Program-made: the position numbers and the translations under genes
Part shown: positions 58,092 through 64,000 of the stretch, piece after piece
Numbering within the stretch: the first letter of the stretch is position 1
How the letters are laid out: each line of letters begins with the position of its first letter
Assembly: GCA_037043015.1 (NCBI GenBank)
Contig: CM073324.1
Coordinates: forward strand, 6,035,013 to 6,099,012
Direction: 5' to 3'
Length of the DNA stretch: 64,000 bases
DNA from: Bryum argenteum
Lineage: Eukaryota > Streptophyta > Bryopsida > Bryales > Bryaceae
The notes under the pieces: model-generated
What the model was told of the DNA's origin: nothing
Database searches by the model: none
Seen by the model: only the letters and a program-made list of their open reading frames with translations

Positions 58092-58918
58092 AACCCTTAA
58101 TTGTCACCGGTGACCAAACTGGTCACCAAGGTCATTGTTTTTGTTTTTGGGGTCCGACACAGTGGTAGGGTGCAAATCTTTCCCAAAGACACCCCTATTC
58201 TTTTGTTTTTCCGAATCCAATGCTCCTTCCCGATCGCCTTCTTGAGGTTTGTGTGATCCGTGCGAAAAGGATCACGTAGGGGCCACGTGATCCCATGGTC
58301 AATGCTCTTTGACTTGGCCTTTCTTTTTATTTTTTTTGACAATTTTTTCCAAAATAATAAAAAATCTTGATCTTTATCCCTATACCATGCTCTATGATGC
58401 CAATTTTCAGAAAAAATGACCCAAGGGGAAAAAAACCAAAAAATCAATATGATATTTCTCACTCATGATTAGCAACCAAATTTTTTTTTTTCTCAACGGT
58501 GCCATTTTTTGAGATTTTACACAATGTGATTGATCTTTTTTGCATTGGTCACATCACCAAAATACCTTGATAACCACCGTTTCCGATTCTCAAAATTGTT
58601 TTACCTTCAGTGCAGAAATAAGGCCAAAAGCCAATGAGGTTGCATTTCTCTCCAATTTGTGGAAAACAAGGATGTCAATTAACCCTTGTCAAACAACCCC
58701 AACCTACCTACCACAATCCTTTCAAACCATGAAATCATGCATACAAATTGTGATTTGAATTGTAAAATTTCACTTTTTGAATGCATCATAAGACGGTGAC
58801 CAGTTTGACATCAAAATATAAGTGAAAAGTCGATTACAGATTACAGTGGGAGCTACAGCGAAGATTCTGTTGGAATCAAGCCCCTCGGGCTTGCTTGGGC
58901 GTTTAAGGGTTAAGGGTT
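58092..58918. mobile_element. Foldback-family element with TTAACCC ends
   Basis: It begins TTAACCCTTAATTG and ends GGGCGTTTAAGGGTTAAGGGTTAA. Its right part, 58678-58912, is a copy of 63590-63836 and is inverted at 13098-13345. The left part contains GGTGACCAAACTGGTCACC, a palindrome. It is non-coding. Confidence 0.6.
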
Positions 58919-59659
58919 AATAATACGAACTGGACCCATGGCCTTGGTTTTTTCCTTTCAAAATCAGCCACAAGAGCTTTACACATGTGGGTATTGGCCC
59001 CCACTTTATCAATTGTTTGATGTATGCTCCAAGTGGCCCATGGAGCCAATTGGGCTCAAAATGTGAGTGAATTGGTTTCAAACTTTGTTGTCCTTGACTC
59101 CCCCGTTAGAAGCGACCCTCAAATTGCTTCCAAAAATGCTTCTAGACATACAATCCATATTTGGCAATACCCATATGGATAAACTTTTGGATCCTTTACC
59201 TAGCTTGCATCTTTTGGCAGAACCCCCAATTTAAGAAACCATTATAACTTAAATTAGCTCCTGCCCCACGTTGGCAACCACGCCTGTGAATGACAAATAT
59301 AAAACCACAATATATAATAATAAAGAATTCGCATAAGCTCCAGGAATAATTGGTGAACAGAGCACCAATCTCATCCCTTGACATACAATGGCTCAACTTT
59401 ACTGGTCAGTTCGAAAATTAGAACTAAAATAATACTGGTCAGAGATGGCTGAATTGCTGCAGTGCCAATCATTTCAACACCAAAATAGCAAATAGAATTG
59501 CACCAGAGTTCTATTTGTGTCTAATTGAAGATGATGATGGTGGTGGATTCCGCTTATTCTTTCTCTTCCACTCGCTTGATGTCCCTCCAAATGTTTTCAA
59601 CAAGGAAAATACGCCCCGGAGAGAAGTGCTTTGAGTCGAGTACGTGACGACAAAGAGAA
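58919..59659. other. Intergenic sequence without recognised features
   Basis: No gene or repeat could be supported here. Confidence 0.5.
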
Positions 59660-60480
59660 ACTCCAAACTATTTAGAGGCTGGCGTAAATAGAGTATTTGT
59701 TCGACCTATCCTTGGATGTATGCTCACATGTCATCACACCAATGGTGAGACTAATAACCCTTCTCGGGATGAACAAGTCTATGATAGTTCCTACCTAGCC
59801 ACTAGCGCTTTAGGGACACTTCACACTATGGCCGAAGGTCGAGAGGCCGTCGATTTCAGCTAATGAAATTGCAGGAAACCCTAGTTTCGGCCTCTCGAGC
59901 CTTCACACTAGAAGCCAAAGTCCACCGGCCGTCACTCTCCAAATGGCCTACGTGGCAGCACTTTTTGACCAAGGCGACAGCCTCTCGACGTTTGTTTGGG
60001 TCCTGCATTTTGCAAGACCCAAAAGTATGGTCGAGAGGCCATCACACTTTATTCATACAAAATTCAAAAACTGACAAGATGTTGGCCGTTAGATCAAAAG
60101 GGTGCCTTGGACAAGGAATTAAAGTGATACGGGTGTGGACTTTGGGCTTGGCCTTTGGAGGCTTCACACTATGGCTGTCCAAGTTGAGAGGCCGTGAGAG
60201 TTCATGGCCAAAGCTTTGGACTTTGGGCTTGGCCTTTGGAAGCTTCACACTATGCCCGGCCAAAGGCTCCAATTACAGTATTTTATTGGTTATTTTCAGT
60301 AAATTTCTTTGGACTCTCAACAAAGTTTGGGCTCTCAATTCCATCGCCTCTCAACTTGGACGGCCATAGTGTGAAGCGCCCTTTTGAGATACCCGACATG
60401 GTAGCCCCCAAAGGGCTTTGAGGTACCCATACTACAAGCTCCAGGAACCCCCCACCATAGTTGGATGGACTATGGTGGTG
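59660..60480. repeat. Dispersed repeat R2, copy B
   Basis: This is related to 24591-25230. It is interrupted by the insertion at 59814-60381. Confidence 0.7.
59814..60381. mobile_element. 568-bp element with CTTCACACTATGGCCG ends
   Basis: GGACACTTCACACTATGGCC at 59814 pairs with GGGCGCTTCACACTATGGCC read inward from 60381 (19 of 21 bases). R2 copy A at about 25065 lacks the block. Inside, CTTCACACTA recurs at about 59899, 60161 and 60242, so it may be a nested or tandem set of termini. No clean target duplication is visible. Confidence 0.7.
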
Positions 60481-60754
60481 AGAATAGAACCCACAACCTC
60501 CTCATTGGGGGGCCATGAGCCGCAACCAAGGCTTGTTGTGCCTTTCTAGTACATGTACAATAATCTTGTTCATTGTTCAAGTACAACCATAGAATTTCTA
60601 TTCCTTTTGCATTGTTTCTGATTTAACTAGAATCAAGTGAAATTATATCAGAAAGAACAATTTTTCAATCTTTTTGTCATTTTATGCAAAAATTAATTTT
60701 TGGAACACTAACTCAAAATAGTCTTATGTATAAGATCTTACATTTGGAAGTTAG

Positions 60755-60788
<34 letters not shown>

Positions 60789-62239
60789 AACTAATATGGT
60801 TCACACTGACGGGTGTGTATAGAGGCACAAAACTCGCCCCTAAAGGTCCAAGCGTGTTATTGAATATTCAAAAAGCAAGAACTATAAGTTTTCACCACTA
60901 TGTGCAAGTTGAAGTATTATTCAATATTTTTCACTTTTTTTTGGTGTTTCCAACTCATCAAAAAGACTACTTATACTAAGATCATTACAAATGTCAATGG
61001 TTGGATCTTTACCACTTCTGAAATTGTAACGTTCAAAGTTAATGTATCAAGTTTTTTTGCAAATTTTGAAGGCTACCCTTATAAATTAGTAAGAGCTTGA
61101 AATGTTTTCTTTTGAAAATTTGAGTGGTAGTATCATCATAAACATATTTCAATAGAATAAAATCAAATTAAAATTAAAATAATTTTTTTTGCATAACAAA
61201 CTTCTTAGTTTGGAAATTGACTTTAGAAATTTTCACAATCACACCTTGTAATATGGGAAACATCCAATGAAAATCTAAGGCTGAAATAATAGTTTTGACT
61301 CCTTCATCTATGCTGCCTAAAACGACAAAAAGCATAATTAGCTTTCATGAACTTTTAGGGGTTGATATCCACGTACACACTAGTGGAAAGGTGGTTTAAG
61401 TCAAGCCATAGTCGCGCACTTTCAAGCCATATGGCTCTGTACTTGGCTTTAATAAAAGCATCAAGTAGTGGAAAGATGCATGTACGAGAGTCCTCTTGTC
61501 CGGTGGGCATTAGGACACTGGCTTGACAAACAGACACTCTAATCACGCCGGCCCTGAAAAAGGACCGGAGTTCTAATCTATCTATCTATCTCATCTATCA
61601 TCTGGAAAGATGCTTTGAATGAAGCCATCATGAACACATCACAACATGAACACAACAAGTGAAGTTGTCTTTGATAATTATCTTCTACTTCCTTTCTTTT
61701 GAAGGAGTGAAATTTTAGACTTTGAATATCCATAACTTCTTCTTCAAGAGTTCGTTCATCAGTAGGATGGATGTTTGCCCAACATGATAGGTATTTCTCA
61801 CATTTTTTTTTTGTGGAGATGGTTTTTGTTATAGGGTTGGACAACATGAGGCATGTTGCACCCATACAAGCCAATTTTACTAACCAAAATAGTTTTTCAT
61901 GCTTTTTATGCATAGGTATGACCTTCTAATGAAGTGCACCAACTTTATAATTGCATTATTTTTGTAATAAATTTGATCTCATTTACGATTATGACACCTT
62001 TTAAGATGGTGATTTATAGTCTAAAAATAGATTCAAACACTTAGTGAACGAAGGACAATGACGCACTTCCTTCAATAGAGACCATTTGTTGCTCAAGCTT
62101 GTAACCGGGTACGACATGAGGACGTGCTTGATGTTTGGTGTCGTTGCATTTTCAGTGCACCTGAAGCACACTCCACTTTCTTCTCTTCTACCCACCGTTG
62201 GTATTATGACCTCCGCGTATGCATTCAAGGATAGGTTGA
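60481..62239. other. AT-rich intergenic sequence
   Basis: It contains an A32-type run at about 60756-60787 and a short TCTA microsatellite near 61577-61602. No gene is seen. Confidence 0.5.
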
Positions 62240-64000
62240 TCGCACTCTTTATTCACAATGGCCTCAAATAGGGTTGGAGTTCTTCATTGATGATCTCAAT
62301 CCATGATCTCATTGTTGCCTCACCCTACAAAACTACCCGCTTCCAACGACACCTCATGCGGCCCCATCCAAATGACATTCCCTAAGATTCTATCGTCACA
62401 AAAAAAACAAACTATCTACCTTATATAACAAATAATAAGTTAAACAAACAATCTATTATGCTAACATGAATTTACAGTTTTTATTCTTCATGAACATGAT
62501 GGCTTTTCTCTTGCACCATTTTTTGTACAACATTTTATAAAAAATCCAAACTTACAACCTTTTTATAATTCATTGTATACTATGAAATAAAAATAAAATA
62601 AAATAAGGTGTATATGCAAAAGAAACGTCTAAGTATTTTTTATGACGACCCAAGCCATTCATAAGGTCTAAAGAGGGCAAAATCCTCTCATCACATTGGT
62701 CCATCTTTTGGATTCAACCTGAAATGCTTGGATCAAACTTCCAAAATTCTACGTACTAACAAATTGCCTTTAAAAAAAAATAAAATAAAAAAAATAAAAA
62801 AAATAAAAAAAATAAAATAAAATCTTATAAATATCCACCATCAGAAGATTCTAAATACTTTAGAAGTACGAAAAATACATACATGTACATAAAAGATTTC
62901 TGGAACAAATACGATATATTCCTTACCACAAGATTCTGAATACTTTAGAAGTACAAAAAATATATACACGTACGTAAAAGATTTCTGGAACAAATACGAC
63001 ATATTCCTTGTACTCTGGTAACCACGATTTAATCTAAATTTTTATGAAAATTGGTCAAGATGGAAAAAGACTCCTCAAAATGTGTGCCTATATTTGCACC
63101 AGGAGGGACGCCGCACATTCTCTCGTGGCAGAGTGTGAGGCACACTTCCTTGCTCCCATTGGCTCTCCAGGAGGAATTCTTTTGGGTCCTTGTGGCTCTG
63201 TTCACTCTGGCCACCTGAATAAAATCGTTACTATTAATTGCATAGAAAGAAATTGAAAAGATTAAAAAGTTGTTACTTCAGTGGAGTGGAGGGAGGAGTG
63301 ATGAGGAATTTCGATGGGAGCAGTACTTACACCGACCTTCGTTTCGGTAAATTGCTGGCAACATTCTCTTTGTGGTGTGCTACTGGGTCCCATTTCAATA
63401 ACTTGCATTATTTTCTTTCGGTTTTGTGTGGGTTGGAACTTGGAAGAGCGGCCAATAGGTTTTGCTTAACCCTTAAACGCCCATGGGGTCTGAAACGGGC
63501 AGCCCAAAATTGGATCACAGCATCTTTTGGACTTGGGCATCATGAATAGTGCACTTTTTGAACTTGGGCACCATGAATGGACCAATCACTGATGAGCTTG
63601 CAACCTCCTACAAGGTTGTGTACCACCCCAACCTACCTACCACAATCCTTTCAAACCATAAAATCATACATACAAATTGTGATTTGAATTGTAAAATGTT
63701 GCTTTTTGAATGCATCACAAGACGGTGACCAGTTTGACATCAAAATTTAAGTAAAAAGTTGATTACAGTGAGAGCTAGAGAGCAGATTCTGATGAAATCA
63801 AGCCCCTCGGGCTTGCTTGGGCGTTTAAAGGTTAAACAACAAAAGTGACCCGAGGGGTCATATTCCAACATAATCTCCTCTGTAGCTCTCAATGTACTCA
63901 ACTTTTCACTTATATTTTGATGTCAAACTGGTCACCTTCTTGTGATGCATTCAAAAAGTGAAATTTTAGAATTCAAATTACAATTTGTATGAGTGATTTT
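62240..64000. repeat. Dispersed repeat R1, copy without Element 1
   Basis: This corresponds to 1-542 joined to 11601-13345. It carries the empty sites for Element 1 (62431-62438) and for the 271-bp MITE (63281-63300). It has an AT-rich AAATAAAA microsatellite at 62769-62825. It runs past the window end. Confidence 0.85.
63590..64000. repeat. Foldback: two inverted copies around a short spacer
   Basis: 63590-63836 and 63853-64000 (cut by the window end) are inverted copies of the foldback family, separated by about 16 bases. Arms share TTTTGATGTCAAACTGGTCA and TTGTGATGCATTCAAAAAG. The single-stranded form could make a hairpin of at least 140 bases per arm. Confidence 0.8.

Noticed and set aside
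58905..58925. AAGGGTTAAGGGTTAA resembles telomere repeat
   Set aside because: There are only two units, and they are the terminus of the foldback element.

Overview
This is nuclear DNA of a land plant. The window holds a full-length TIR-NBS-LRR immune receptor gene with GT-AG introns, decayed copies of plant alpha-glucan phosphorylase and of thiamine thiazole synthase (THI1/THI4), a LINE fragment, and many short inverted-repeat transposons in AT-rich, gene-poor sequence. The receptor style and the large unusual transposase genes recall non-flowering plants (bryophytes, ferns, gymnosperms), but I cannot fix the species.

Layout. 1-542 and 11601-13345 are two halves of one dispersed repeat. They are split by an 11,058-bp DNA transposon (Element 1, 543-11600), and the unsplit version of the repeat lies at 62240-64000. 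Element 1 carries a ParB-like/methyltransferase-like gene on the minus strand (924-4664, interrupted by one TGA) and an intact 1053-residue DUF7869-type transposase-like gene on the plus strand (8002-11163), with a GC-rich island between them. 13.3-28.6 kb has no intact gene: several MITEs, a LINE endonuclease fragment, phosphorylase and THI1 pseudogenes, and two dispersed repeats.

28.6-43.3 kb looks like a second large element (Element 2), bounded by 48-bp inverted repeats (46/48 identical) and, on the left, by an array of short subterminal repeats. It carries an intact two-exon MULE/SWIM-type transposase-like gene (minus, 33239-29705), a small two-exon plus-strand gene, a 1.5-kb GC-rich minisatellite of 117-bp units with a perfect hairpin, and a multi-exon ParB-like/methyltransferase-like gene (plus, 34686-42788) with several frame breaks. 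45.2-49.3 kb is the immune receptor gene. 50.4-54.4 kb is a decayed tandem array of about 1.3-kb units. 54.4-62.2 kb holds further repeats and MITEs.

Main observation. Two unrelated-looking transposons share one layout: a transposase gene and a ParB-like/class-beta amino-methyltransferase-like gene, transcribed outward from a GC-rich centre. The transposases belong to different families, yet the accessory gene has the same two-domain architecture in both. In both copies the methyltransferase catalytic motifs are non-canonical and the gene is broken, while the transposase gene is intact.
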